Positions 10,983 through 22,798 of a stretch of DNA of 64,000 nt are shown piece by piece. The position numbers were made by a program, and so were the translations under genes. How positions within the stretch are numbered: position 1 is the stretch's first letter; every line of letters starts with the position of its first letter. A model generated the notes under the pieces. It ran no database searches, had not been told where the DNA came from, and saw only the letters and a list, made by a program, of their open reading frames with translations. Origin of the DNA: Symsagittifera roscoffensis (Eukaryota > Xenacoelomorpha > Acoela > Convolutidae); contig NC_087062.1 in assembly GCF_963678635.1 (NCBI RefSeq), positions 10,462,670 to 10,526,669 of the forward strand, given 5' to 3'.

Positions 10983-11290
10983 TTGAAAAATTACAAAACA
11001 CAAATGGCAGATGACCTTTCGGTCCAACTTTTGGCATTTGACTTCGGGTCGCGGACGTACGCCTATAAATGCCTAGCCCAAGGTCTAAGTAAATCTGTCA
11101 CGGGATTCAGTTCATTCATCCGTCACTACCTCGATCCATGCCTAGCAGCTGATCTGTGTACCCAATTCATGGATGATATAGGAAGTGCGGTGAATAGTTA
11201 TCAGGAACTAATCCCTACACCAAAGAAAATATTGAATGCATCCGAAAATCAGGTCTAAAACTTTCACCTAAGACATGCGAAATAGGAACA
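10983..11290 (+). pseudogene. Reverse transcriptase fragment of a gypsy/retrovirus-like element
   Basis: The frame shows RT core motifs: FDFGSRTYAYKCLAQGLS, then FSSFIRHYLDP, then the catalytic FMDDIG (a Y/FxDD box), and in a second frame GLKLSPKTCEIG, the segment that follows the catalytic loop. A frameshift lies near 11232. The segments before the palm and after GLKLSPKTCEIG are missing, so only about 100 residues of an RT of 200 or more remain. The 3' end passes straight into the satellite. Order and strand suggest it belonged to the same element as the env gene downstream. Confidence 0.75.
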
Positions 11291-13883
11291 GGTGAATCGG
11301 TATGGCCGCTGAAGATTATTCATTGTGGCAAATATAGATCAGGTGAATCGGTATGGCCGCTGAAGATCATTTATTATGGCAAATATACATCAGGTGAATC
11401 GGTATGGCCGCTGAAGATCATTCATTGTGGCAAATATACATCAGGCGAATCGGTAATGGCCGCTGAAGATCATTCATTGTGGCAAATATACATCAGGTGG
11501 CAAATATACATCAGGTGAATCGGTATGGCCGCTGAAGATCATTCATTGTGGCAAATATACATGAGGTGAATCGGTATGGCCGCTGAAGATCATTCATTGT
11601 GGCAAATATACATCAGGTGAATCGGTATGGCCGCTGAAGATCTTTCATTGTGGCAAATATACATCAGGTGAATCGGTATGGCCGCTGAAGATTATTCATT
11701 GTGGCAAATATACATCAGGTGAATCGGTATGGCCGCTGAAGATCATTTATTGTGGCAAATATACATCAGGTGAATCGGTATGGCCGCTGAAGATCATTCA
11801 TTGTGGCAGATATACATCAGGTGAATCGGTATGGCCGCTGAAGATCATTCATTGTGGCAAATATACATCAGGTGAATCGGTATGGCCGCTGAAGATCATT
11901 CATTGTGGCAAATATACATCAGGTGAATCGGTATGGCCGCTGAAGATTATTCATTGTGGCAAATATACATCAGGTGAATCGGTATGGCCGCTGAAGATCA
12001 TTCATTGTGGCAAATATACATCAGGTGAATCGGTATGGCCGCTGATGATCATTAATTGTGTCAAATATACATCAGGTGAATCGGTATGGCCGCTGAAGAT
12101 CATTCATTGTGGCAAATATTCATCAGGTGAATCGGTATGGCCGCTGAAGATCATTCAATGTGGCAAATATACATCAGGTGAATCGTTATGGCCGCTGAAG
12201 ATCATTCATTGTGGCAAATATACATCAGGTGAATCGGTATGGCCGCTGAAGATCATTCATTGTGGCAAATATACATCAGGTGAATCGGTATGGCCGCTGA
12301 AGATCATTCATTGTGGCAAATATACATCAGGTGAATTGGTATGGCCGCTGAAGATCATTTATTGTGGCAAATATACATCAGGTGAATCGGTATGGCCGCT
12401 GAAGATCATTCATTGTGGCAAATATACATCAGGTGAATCGGCATGGCCGCTGAAGATCATTCATTGTGGCAAATATACATCAGCTGAATCGGTATGGCCG
12501 CTGAAGATCATTCATTGTGGCAAATATACATCAGGTGAATCGGTATGGCCGCTGAAGATTATTCATTGTGGCAAATATACATCAGGTGAATCGGTATGGC
12601 CGCTGAAGATCATTTATTGTGGCAAATATACATCAGGTGAATCGGTATGGCCGCTGAAGATTATTCATTGTGGCAAATATACATCAGGTGAATCGGTATG
12701 GCCGCTGAAGATCATTCATTGTGGCAAATATACATCAGGTGAATCGGTATGGCCGCTGATGATCATTAATTGTGTCAAATTTACATCAGGTGAATCGGTA
12801 TGGCCGCTGAAGATCATTCATTGTGGCAAATATTCATCAGGTGAATCGGTATGGCCGCTGAAGATCATTCATTGTGGCAAATATACATCAGGTGAATCGT
12901 TATGGCCGCTGAAGATCATTCATTGTGGCAAATATACATCAGGTGAATCGGTATGGCCGCTGAAGATCATTCATTGTGGCAAATATACATCAGGTGAATC
13001 GGTATGGCCGCTGAAGATCATTCATTGTGGCAAATATACATCAGGTGAATCGGTATGGCCGCTGAAGATCATTTATTGTGGCAAATATACATCAGGTGAA
13101 TCGGTATGGCCGCTGAAGATCATTCATTGTGGCAAATATACATCAGGGGAATCGGCATGGCCGCTGAAGATCATTCATTGTGGCAAATATACATCAGCTG
13201 AATCGGTATGGCCGCTGAAGATCATTCATTGTGGCAAATATACATCAGGTGAATCGGTATGGCCGCTGAAGATTATTCATTGTGGCAAATATACATCAGC
13301 TGAATCGGTATGGCGGCTGAAGATCATTTATTGTGGCAAATATACATCAGGTGAATCGGTATGGCCGCTGAAGATCATTCATTGTGGCAGATATACATCA
13401 GGTGAATCGGTATGGCCGCTGAAGATCATTCATTGTGGCAAATATACATCAGGTGAATCGGTAAGGTCGCTGAAGATCATTCATTGTGGCAGATATACAT
13501 CAGGTGAATCGGTATGGCCGCTGAAGATTTTTTATTGTGGCAAATATACATCAGGTGAATCGGTATGGCCGCTGAAGGTCATTTATTGTGGCAAATATAC
13601 ATCAGGTGAATCGGTATGGCCGCTGAAGGTCATTTATTGTGGCAAATATACATCAGGTGAATCGGTATGGCCGCTGAAGATCATTCATTGTGGCAGATAT
13701 ACATAAGGTGAATCGGTATGGCCGCTGAAGATCATTCATTGTGGCAAATATACATCAGGTGAATCGGTATGGCCGCTGAAGATCATTCACTGTGGCAAAT
13801 ATACATCAGGTGAATCGGTATGGCCGCTGAAGATCATTCATTGTGGCAGATATACATCAGGTGAATCGGTATGGCCGCTGAAG
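11291..13883. repeat. 51-bp satellite array 3 (about 50 units), diverged family member
   Basis: The unit starts GGTGAATCGGTATGGCCGCT and ends CAAATATACATCA; it is clearly homologous to the array 1/2 unit, differing at about seven to nine of 51 positions. Here the + strand is open (17 residues, GESVWPLKIIHCGKYTS), giving a 553-codon frame at 12045-13706. The - strand reading used in arrays 1/2 is stopped in every typical unit by CAATGA. A 14-unit (714-bp) higher-order block at 12045 is repeated at 12759, marked by shared variants (MIINCV, KYSS, GESL, GESA, SAES). Small irregularities occur at 11451 (+1 bp) and 11496-11513 (an extra partial unit). Confidence 0.92.
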
Positions 13884-14131
13884 TACAGCATCGACCTAAT
13901 TGGCTTCGGTGATCCTAACGTAGACCACACATCGGGAGAAGTTTACTCGGTCTTTTCTTGTGAAGATCCTTTAGTAATTATTATCATAGCATACACCGAT
14001 TTGCGCATGATAGTTACCTGCCGTTTCAATACAACCGCAGAACTCACGGAAACGATTTCCAACCTGCAGACAAACGCCTACTTCGATCTCGACGACATCA
14101 ATTGCTCCGTAATTTTCGAACTACCACAGTA
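13884..14131 (+). CDS. Short ORF between satellite and env, relic of the retroelement
   Basis: The frame is open from 13707 through the last satellite units and continues for about 82 unique residues (YSIDLIGFGDPNVD to CSVIFELPQ) to a TAG at 14129. It looks beta-rich and is not recognised. It lies just upstream of env on the same strand, where the end of pol or a small accessory ORF would be expected. It may be decayed coding sequence rather than an active gene. Confidence 0.3.
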
Positions 14132-14284
14132 GCCCTCTTCACAAATCTTTGCACTACAATCGATGGTCTGGTTCGGACACCACGATACCAATTACTTAAC
14201 CATCTACGAAGACACCAGCGATTGAAATCACCATGTAATTTGTCAAAACTAACCAGGAAAATTACTCTAGACCACGAAGGGACA

Positions 14285-16590
14285 ATGCTACTATTGCTTC
14301 TCGTCCTACAAATAGGCCGTACTTTGGCATCCTACGACGATGTTCTTTCTTCTGGGATAATCTTCCACAAAGAAAGTAAGATCATCCTGGCAGAAAAGTT
14401 TGTTAATGTCCAGTTCCTAATTCCTTTACCAAAGTACAATTTCACGATGAAGACAGCAATGAGGAATTACCTCAACAAACTTTCGGAGAAATGGCGAACA
14501 CCCTCTATAGAGTGCCCTCTAGATTTTTCCACGAACTTCAATTCAACGACAGACCCATTCAACCTTGAGTGGCTCCTGGACATGATCGAGGATAAGGCTG
14601 CAGCAGCAAAGCAAGAAGTCCAAGCCATTAGAACTGACACTTCCCGCTTCCTCAACAAAAACCCTCTAGACTCAACACGTACCCGCAGGGGAGCTCCACT
14701 AATTGCGGCAGCGGCCATCGCCGGAATTGGTCTGTTTGGCTCTGGTATAATGATGGGCAATTCAGGAGGATGTGGACTTATGGGAATTTTCGGATCGTGC
14801 CAGGACCAGGCTCAAGCAAATGCTAAAAACATTGAGACCTTGGAACAATACTCAATGGCATTTACGGATCATGTGTCAGAAATCGAAAAATCGAGCAACG
14901 AGAAGTTCTTTGCGATTTCGAATGAGTTGTCTGAAATCAGAGCAATTCAACAACAAACCATCGAAAATCAAAACCGAAATTGGAAAATACTCGAAGAACA
15001 ATTTGCTACAATTCAAGGCAATTTCCATATCTTGCTGGACTGCACACAAACATTGTTCTCGAACCAACAGATAAGTTTGAACTTCGACACAGCAGCATCA
15101 CTACTAAACATTGTCTACGCTGATATAACAAGCTACAAAGCCGCACTTTATGCCTTTAAGACAAATGTCTTAGACTCGATACCAACTCTGCTGGACCAAC
15201 GACTACCGATGTCTCTGGTACCGCGAGAATCCCTGTTGGCGATCATAGACGCAGTATACAAAAGCCAAAAGGAGGAGAACCACTGATTGACACTTGCGAT
15301 ACCGCCAAGCGATATCCACTCATACTATGACGGGAAACTGCTTCGCGATGTCACACCAATTGAGGAAGGACTTCTGCTCAACTTGGCAATACCGTACGCA
15401 TCGAGTCAAACAGCCTTCCAGATCTACCGGGCCCATGTGATACCTATGCCACAACGTGACCCAACCGAAGCCATCAAATGGGTTACTGAAGGATCATATC
15501 TGGCAATCTCAGAGGACCCTATGGAAACAACAGTTCTGACAGAAGACCAGTACGACAATTGTTTGGGAAGCTCAACATACCGGATCTGCCATCAAACAAT
15601 GGAGACACATCTTGGCCAGTCGTCATGCCTAGCCACACTATATTTCCACTCAATCATGACGGCATTGCAAGTGTGCGAAACGGAAAAGATACTTCTCCCT
15701 ACGCCGGAGAAAGCTACGAATTAGGGCTACGGGATTTGGCTCGTCACATCAGCCAGTGCGTCATTTTCCCTACGAGAGTACAGCCTTGAAGATCTGAACA
15801 CCCCCAAACGGTAAGATCATGCAGTCTGTAATATTTGTCTGATAACATCAGACTGTGGGACTCAGTTGATCAGCAAATACATAAAAATCAGGCCGGATCT
15901 CGCTAGCTGTGACAAAATTCCAGCAAAACCGATTGCCGTGAACTTGCCGGACCCCTTGTCGCATCTTCTTTCGGAATTGCCAGACTTAACAGAACTCCCT
16001 AACAGACTTAACAGAAGTATTATGAATTAAAAACAGATGCCGGAGTTAAGTTACTGCGGGAAGTAAAAGCGAAACTGATAGACAGCCCTCACCTGACAAA
16101 AGCAGACCAGCTAAATGACATCGCAAAGCCGATCGCCCATCACATGAGATTGCTGAAACCCACCCTAGTGGATAAAATGGAACGGTATGTGCCACTAAAA
16201 ATCTCTCTGACGTTAACACTGACAGTCTTCATTGGAAACCTGCTTTTACACGCGTTAGCCATATACCTCTACCACCGATTTGCCATCTTCAGAAGATTGA
16301 ATCCGAAGTTTCTGAAAGGGCAGGATGGAACCATTGCACTTCGACCGGTGCTCTCAGTAGCAGCATCTGACAGGAAGGCCTTCCAAAAGGAGGGGTCCAA
16401 GCTTCGTGAGAAATACATGGTACTGACACAAGCAGAAATGAATGCCTATCAAACGCCAGCCAACCGATCAAGACTAACTTCAGCCTGCTCCTCAGTGGGG
16501 AACATCAGCAGAACACAAGAATCACAGGTTGTCTTGAACGAAACGAGCTTTAACGAAAGAGGAGGAGAGGAGAGCTTAAGCCAAATCTGA
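14285..16590 (+). pseudogene. env-like: Decayed env/F-like fusion glycoprotein gene of an endogenous retroelement
   Basis: The frame is open from before 14102; the best start is the ATG at 14285, which begins a signal peptide (MLLLLLVLQIG). About 130 residues later comes a furin-type site RTRR followed by an Ala/Gly-rich hydrophobic fusion-peptide-like stretch (GAPLIAAAAIAGIGLFG), then a Gln/Glu-rich heptad region. This order is that of class I fusion proteins of baculovirus F/errantivirus type. The gene is broken: an in-frame TGA at 15284-15286, a frameshift near 15700-15720, and further stops around 16025-16080. The C-terminal part (16144-16590) has one membrane segment near 16200-16270 and a long cytoplasmic tail. 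As it stands it cannot make a full glycoprotein. Confidence 0.75.
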
Positions 16591-17400
16591 CCAGTTACTG
16601 ATATTCGTTGAACTCACATTCATAAATCACCCATAAGACTGACTACGTGGCTTCCATTAACTGTTATTTGAAAGTATAATATTGCTACTCAAAGATTTAA
16701 ATCCCAAAATTCTGTGTAACTGAACCATTAGGGACAACCACTTGCGTATATTTGAGTTCCACTTTAATCTAGTTGCGAATATCGCCTATTTACTCTAGTT
16801 ACATCTAAACTAAAAATTATAAAGTGCTCGTGCAACTCTCACTTGACATCCAAATGCAGTAAATTAACCAAAATGCTCATTTAAGTTATTGATTCATTTA
16901 TCCATCGATCTGTGCCTTCCTCCATAATTAGCCGCCAGGGAAGAATCAACAAGTGTGTAAGTGTAACATAGTGCAACTCGTCTATGTTAGTCATTCTTAA
17001 CTAATAACCAGTGCTACTCGCCTACATTAGTCATTCTTAGCTAATTACCATAATTGGAGCATATTAAATATTCAATTGCTATTCCAAATGTCAATGTGAA
17101 AGTGTTAAATTATATTTGTTTAATGTAAACAATAAACTGATGATAAGTTCAGTAATACTGAGAGAGCCATTATAATCAGGAGCTCGCCAAAAAGAGACAA
17201 TTCAATTAGTAGTTTAATTGAACAGGAAGCCAGTTCCTTAGAAGGTTGAAACTGACATCACAAAGCGCATCCCTGAGTTGAAGATTCACTAGTCTAGACC
17301 GCACATCCAGCATAGATACTTCATCACTCTAGAATAGAAAACATAGTCATTCCTCAATCAACAACCAAACGACAATAGCCAGTAACGGTATATAACAATT
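16591..17400. other. 3' flank of the env relic with a 40-bp tandem repeat
   Basis: A 40-bp unit (AGTGCAACTCG...TAATAACC) occurs twice at 16970-17049, and an AATAAA lies at 17131. This could be part of a 3' LTR or untranslated region, but I found no matching 5' LTR, so LTR boundaries are not called. No gene is seen. Confidence 0.45.
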
Positions 17401-17780
17401 CACCTTTGCTGAGGTGGAAACTTTTGCGACATTCTTACGAGCATCGCTCGCGATCATAAAAACAATCCAGACAACCAGTAAGGATACTCTAAATTGCAAA
17501 CTTTTGAAAATAGCCCAACCCACACTGCACTTTTGATCTGTATTCTAGATTTGTTGACTAATTTTATTACTCATATTATTTAGTTTAACCTTGCGAAACA
17601 ATGGTTGATTTCCAAGACATCGAACGTAATATCACCATCGAACGCACCGTTTGAAACAAAAAATAAGTTTTAGATTAATTATTAACAATATTCTCATCGT
17701 CTGTTAAAAAGTGCAAGCCAACAAAAAATTTTAATACAATGAAACTGCTACGACTAATAAATTCTCATAAGTATCCAGTG
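17401..17780 (-). repeat. Duplicated module 'a', copy 1 (membrane-segment exon-like)
   Basis: The segment running from ACCTTTGCTGAGGTG to GTGCAAGCCAAC is repeated at about 21508-21830, 26560-26880 and 31897-32220. On the - strand it contains a hydrophobic stretch (FKVPLLVVWIVFMIASD) after QKCSLGWAIFKSLQ. It is not recognised. It marks the boundary of each larger duplicated unit in the 17-34 kb region. Confidence 0.55.
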
Positions 17781-18065
17781 AATTAGATTATTTGTCTTGC
17801 TCGCAATCACTACGCAATCCCTGTAAGAGTTCATAAATGATTTTCCTCCAAAGTATGTCTGATATTCTTCAGCTTTGCAAATGATCTTTTACATGCAGAC
17901 TACATGCAACAAATGAAGAAACAATTCGAGTTCAGCTTGGAAACTTGCCAGTAAATCATTGTAATTCAAGCCAGGATTCTTCTTTTGCCAGGATAAAAAC
18001 TCTTTTGCTCATAAGCGTTTTTTCGCTCCTGACTGTGTTTGAAATTCCAATAAAAAACCGGCAGC

Positions 18066-19840
18066 TCAAGGTTGATTTTCGTATATGTACGAGTTATGGA
18101 TAAATTCTGTCCAATTGAATTGTCTCAATTCATCTGATAAACATATTTCAGTCTCGCTCAAGTAGAATGTTTTGCATTCGTTATCTTGACTAGACACCAA
18201 GACATAAAAGCCGCCATGCAAAGTTGATGGAATTTGAAAATGTCTTCTCAAATATGAAGTTGTTTCTATCAAACCAGGACCAGTTGTGCTGTTAGATGCA
18301 TGCTTCATCGAAGCAAATAACTTGTAAATTCTTTCTTCATGTAAGTTTCGCTTTTTCAAAATTTCATTTATTGCATGAATGGTTTCCGGTTTTAGGCCGA
18401 CGAAGAAAAGTTGGTTTAAATGCTTCAAGCGACTAATTAAGACATAAAGCTGTGATATCAGCCACAGAGCAAACTCGGTGTCATTAGCCGAAATAGCAGA
18501 CGCCAGCTACGTAAACGTATTACCCATTAGTTTATGAATAGTTAATGCGACATATTTAGCTAACGGAAACTGAGTTCTTCGTAAAGAGTTGCCTTTATAA
18601 CTGTGAATGTAATCAGGCGTTTTTGTGTCGCGGTTACTTTTTTTCCAATTAAGGTATCCACTATTTCTGATCACCTTCTCATTGACAGCGTCAAGTGTTT
18701 CAGCTACATATACTGAAACTGCATCTGACGTCAGGCTTTCAAAGTCAACAATACAAAGTTAGCCTTGCTGCAGACCTTCTAAGTTCCTCGTTGCTCGAAA
18801 CAGCTCTGGTGTAAAACAAAATCTTCTCGTGTTCTGTTGATTCGCCGTTCAAAAACTTTGACGCCTGAAATAAGCATTATTCTGTAATGATTATTTTTAT
18901 TGTTTCTACAATGGATGTAATATTTTATGGTTTTTTGTCTCAGTCTGTTTGGTTGTTTCTATTACTAAATTTTACCTGGACCAAAACACATACTATGTTA
19001 TAAACAACATTTTAAATTAACTTAAATAATATATAGATTTTCTAAACTGAGAAAATACTTGATGCAGTTGACCAGTTGTGGCTTCCTTTGTTCGATATTT
19101 GATCGCATGGTTTATTCAGCTTGGTTTCCTGGCCAAACCTAACATACATCTCCCGGAAATGATTGTGGAGAGCTCCTCTCTCTGCTTTCCTTTCATCGAA
19201 AACTTTCATGATCATAGAGTTGCTCAAGTCCGTCCAATTATCAACAAAATTAGTTGTTTGAACTTTTTTCTATGATCTTAGGAAAATCATCAGGGTGTTT
19301 TGGCCGCTTTTCAAGTAATGTCAGACAACCTTTGTCCTATTGGATCCACCATTCTAACAAAATGTAGAAAATGAAAATCGAATGTGAAAAGGAAACTATA
19401 GGCTTCAAAAATATTACATCCAGATATATTCGGGAGTTGACAGCAATCACTGTTGGCTATGATCATTTGCCCTCCAAATGACTCTTCGTTTCCCTTTATA
19501 TTCCACAATATAATATCCATCGCCACAAACAGCTCAGCTTGAGTTAGACTGATTTCTTTAATGATCAATACCTGTAAAAACTGTAACAGCGTTCTTCTTT
19601 TGTAGTCGTAATTGAGTTTGTAAGAGCTTCATTTGCTAATGACTCGGCATCGGTATTTCTGGCGACAATTTTGAAAAATCGATGTATATGCTCACCTCTT
19701 AACTGCTACGACCTCCTTGAAGCAAGACTTGACACAAAATAAATGAGGGAATTGCACAAAGCTTGAGCCAAAACGATTCCTGTTAAATGAACTTTCCCTG
19801 TGCCTGGATTACCTATTAAATAAAATTTTCATGACTTATT
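18066..19840 (-). pseudogene. Decayed PIF1-type helicase with C-terminal GIY-YIG-like domain
   Basis: Read from high to low coordinates, the - strand shows ordered SF1B helicase motifs: Walker A (LIGNPGTGKVHLTG, about 19835-19780); motif II as IIKEISLTQAELF (19568-19520), with Lys where DEIS is expected; motif III-like FGGQMIIANSDCCQLPNISG; motif V as TIHKLMGNTF near 18510; and motif VI as SQLYVLISRL near 18450. The order and spacing are those of PIF1/Helitron-type helicases. The C-terminal 120 residues (18428-18066) contain GGFYVLVSSQ followed by FYLSET, resembling the GIY and YIG halves of a GIY-YIG nuclease. An in-frame TAG inside motif V and several frameshifts make it a pseudogene. Fragments recur at 21930-22450, 27000-27240 and 32330-32580. 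Confidence 0.65.
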
Positions 19841-20168
19841 GAAGTCTGCTATTTTTCAAAAACTAAAATAGTTCCCAATGCAATTTTAGAAGTGATTGTT
19901 AATGAATTCTTTAATTTGAGAATTTTTTTTACCTTAAAAATATTCATTAATTGCATTCAAATTTTTTTTTACAAATATTAAATATTTTGATGATTTACTT
20001 TGGAACAATCAGTTCCAAACTTCTTGTTGATTGCCAAATTGATATTTCTCAGATTTTTTTTCTTGCCCGTCAAATGATGGTTGTTGCTGGCCATAACACA
20101 TAACGAACTCTGGCTGCCATTTGATATCAGCATAAAATTGTTGAGACGATTTTTGATTCTGGATAGCT

Positions 20169-21290
20169 CTAATTTCTTGGTTCTCGATCAATATATACCA
20201 TTTTGTTCATATCATTTTGTTCATACCATTTTTTTTTTTCAATTCCATTTTGTTCATGTTTGAACTTAAGCTCTTTTTTCTCCCTTAACATTGGCCCGTC
20301 GGTTCTACGGAGAGATATATGCAAGGAGAACACCAATGAAGTAACCCCATCTTCATGATTGCGGGTATTAGCCAGCCGAGAATTCGGAATCCTTGCATTT
20401 CTGTTGACATTTTCAACAATTTCTTCAACCTAGAAGAAAAGACAAATAGTTGAACCTAAGGGTTCAATCTTAAAAGCTTTTTCTCGTAAGATCGAATTTT
20501 TCTCGCTTAAACATTTTTGTTGTGTCAAAAATCTTCAGGCTGGAAACAAAAATTTAAAACAAACTGAAATTTCTCAAATTCTAAAGCTTACTCTATCTTT
20601 GATGTTTAGTTCGTTCAGACCAGGATGGCTCAACGTTACAATCATCGTTTCGTGGGCTACGAAGTCTGTCGTTGTCTGGGTTGAAACGAAGTCTACGACT
20701 TCCTGAGCCATTTCCTGAAACTCATCGCATGTCATCGTTAGCCGGAGACACCAATATTTGTTCGAGTCCGATACCAGACATGCACATGAGCTGGTTCCAG
20801 TATGCGAATCACAAAAAGTTCCAGAGCAAACCGAATCAAGTGTTGCACAGGAAATCAGACGCAGGCTGTGCTTGATGATGAAGTAGACATAATGCGGCTT
20901 CTCCAGATTTGCTGGGGGCAGCACTGCTCGAGGATCCAAAGGAATAACTACGGGAACTATTGGATGAGAAATAGAAACAACAATGTTGTCGCCCAGAAAG
21001 GATCGCACCTGACGATTGACAATTGCAACTTCGCATCCTGGTCGTATCAAATTGGAGAAGCGCAGGGTGGTGGTCGACTCGGATGTGGTTGTGCTAAATA
21101 TTAAAATCACGTCCAATTGACCGGGTACACCGAAAATAACAAAAAGATCGCAAGACGGTATTTCCTTCATCGTTATCCCGCCCGTCTTTTTGATCGGTAG
21201 TCAGGTTCGGACTTTTTGGTTGCCCGTGCCGCTGTGTAGCACAATTCCTCGAATGTCCTCTAAAAAGGTCCATTTTTGAGTATTTGAAAA
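20169..21290 (-). pseudogene. Two-exon OB/zinc-like gene, copy 1
   Basis: Exon 1 runs from about 21290 to a donor at 20592 (KDR|GTAAGC). Exon 2 is 20429-20169 after the acceptor CTTCTAG (VEEIVENVNRNARIPNSRL to a TAG). Exon 1 has a beta-rich stretch (FVIFGVPGQLDVILIF, then VAIVNRQVRSFLGDNIVVSI) and a Cys cluster CSGTFC-x8-CAC, arranged like an OB fold with a zinc knuckle, as in RPA-type ssDNA-binding proteins. This assignment is inference from pattern only. The 3' part of exon 1 is open here, whereas copies 2 and 3 have a TAG at the same place. The N-terminal end has lost sequence near 21190-21270 relative to copy 2. The helicase relic follows downstream on the same strand. Confidence 0.45.
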
Positions 21291-21507
21291 ATTGGTTTTC
21301 TGTCTTTTGTCACTTTGTGAAAAAAAAGCAAATCTTGCCAAGTTTTTCAAATCAAGAATTTGTTTCACACTTTGCCTGCATTTATAAAGTTTTGCATGAA
21401 AAAATTAAAAGAAACAATTTTACACAAAACTAAAAACTATCTTGGTTTTATGATTGCAGCTCATAGTTTTTCGCATTTTCATTTCATCAAAATGCTGAAA
21501 TGATTGA

Positions 21508-22460
21508 CCTTTGCTGAGGTGAAACCTTTTGCGACATTTTTACGAGCATCGCTCGCGATCATAAAAACAATCCAGACAACCAGTAAGGGTACTTTAAATT
21601 GCAAACTTTTGAAAATAGCCCAACCCACACTGCACTTTTGATCTGTATTCCAGATTTGTTGACTAGTTTTATTACTCATATTATTTAGTTTAACCTTGCG
21701 AAAAAGTGGTTGATTTCCAAGACGTCGAACAAAATATCACCATCGAACGCACCGTTTGAAACAAAAAATAAGTTTTAGATTAATTATCAACAATATTCTC
21801 ATCGTCTGTTAAAAAGTGCAAGCCAACGAAAAAATTTAATACAATGAAATTGTTACGACTATTAAATTCTCATAAGTGAATTACATTATTTGTCTTGCTC
21901 GCAATCATTGTTTGTCTTGCTCGTTGTTTACTTCTTTTGTAGTCGTAATTGAATTTGTAAGAGCTTCATTTGCTAATGACTCGGCTTCGGTATTTCTGGC
22001 GGCAATTTTGAAAAATCGAGGTATATGCTCACCTCTTAACTGCTACGACCTCCTTGAAGCAAGACTTGACACAAAATAAATGAGGGAATTGCACAAAGCT
22101 TGAGCCAAAACGATTCCTGTTAAATGAACTTTCCCTGTGCCTGGATTACCTATTAAATAAAATTTTCATGACTTATTGAAATCTGCTGTTTTTTCAAAAA
22201 CTATAATAGTTCCCAATGCAATTTTAGAAGTGATTGTTAATGAATTCTTTAATTTGAGAATTTTTTTACCTTAAAAAAATATTCATTAATTGCATTCAAA
22301 AATTTTTTTTTTACAAATATTATTTATTTTGATGATTTACTTTGGAACAATCAGTTCCAAACTTCTTGTTGGTTGCCAAATTGATGTTTCTCAGATTTTT
22401 TTCTTGCCCGTCAATTGATGGTTGTTGCTGGCCATAACACATAACGAACTCTGGCTGCCA
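21508..22460 (-). pseudogene. Module 'a' copy 2 and helicase remnant
   Basis: 21508-21830 repeats module 'a'. After a junction near 21900 the segment 21930-22460 repeats 19600-20110 of the helicase relic, including the Walker A box (complement of about 22070-22170), but the rest of the helicase body is deleted. The segment then switches abruptly near 22462 into the MAN2C1-bearing module. Confidence 0.55.
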
Positions 22461-22798
22461 TTAAGTTTTCAAATCGAAGGGATTTAACGTGAAGTTATGA
22501 AATACCAAATCGCTGAATTAGAGAAAATTGTTTATTTGCTTAATCTAAATCTTAAACTATGTGTGCTCAAACTCTGAAGAACGGGAAAATCATGAAACTT
22601 ATCCCGAGTTGAAGACGCCTAACCGCAATATTTGAATATATCGTTTTAAACAACTCATTATCTAGAATACAACAAATCTACAAATACACAAATACAACCA
22701 TTACACTTATTCGTCGGTTGTTTTCCTCAAGTTTACAGCAACAAAGTGTCCAAGGATGGCCCATTGCTCCCGATTGAGGCCATCAAATGATTCTAGCG

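Noticed and set aside
12045-13706. 553-codon ORF as a functional protein gene
   Set aside because: It consists only of 51-bp satellite units; a unit length divisible by three without a stop yields long frames automatically. It has no unique sequence at its start, so it is reported as a repeat.
11291-13883. CRISPR array
   Set aside because: The 51-bp units are directly adjacent with no variable spacers, and the genome is animal-like.
14467-15074. ORFs overlapping env in other frames
   Set aside because: Shadow frames; only the env frame has ordered signal peptide, cleavage site and heptads.
20672-21104. + strand ORFs opposite the OB/zinc-like gene (also 25739-26041, 31092-31394)
   Set aside because: They are complements of the conserved - strand exon and lack splice context.
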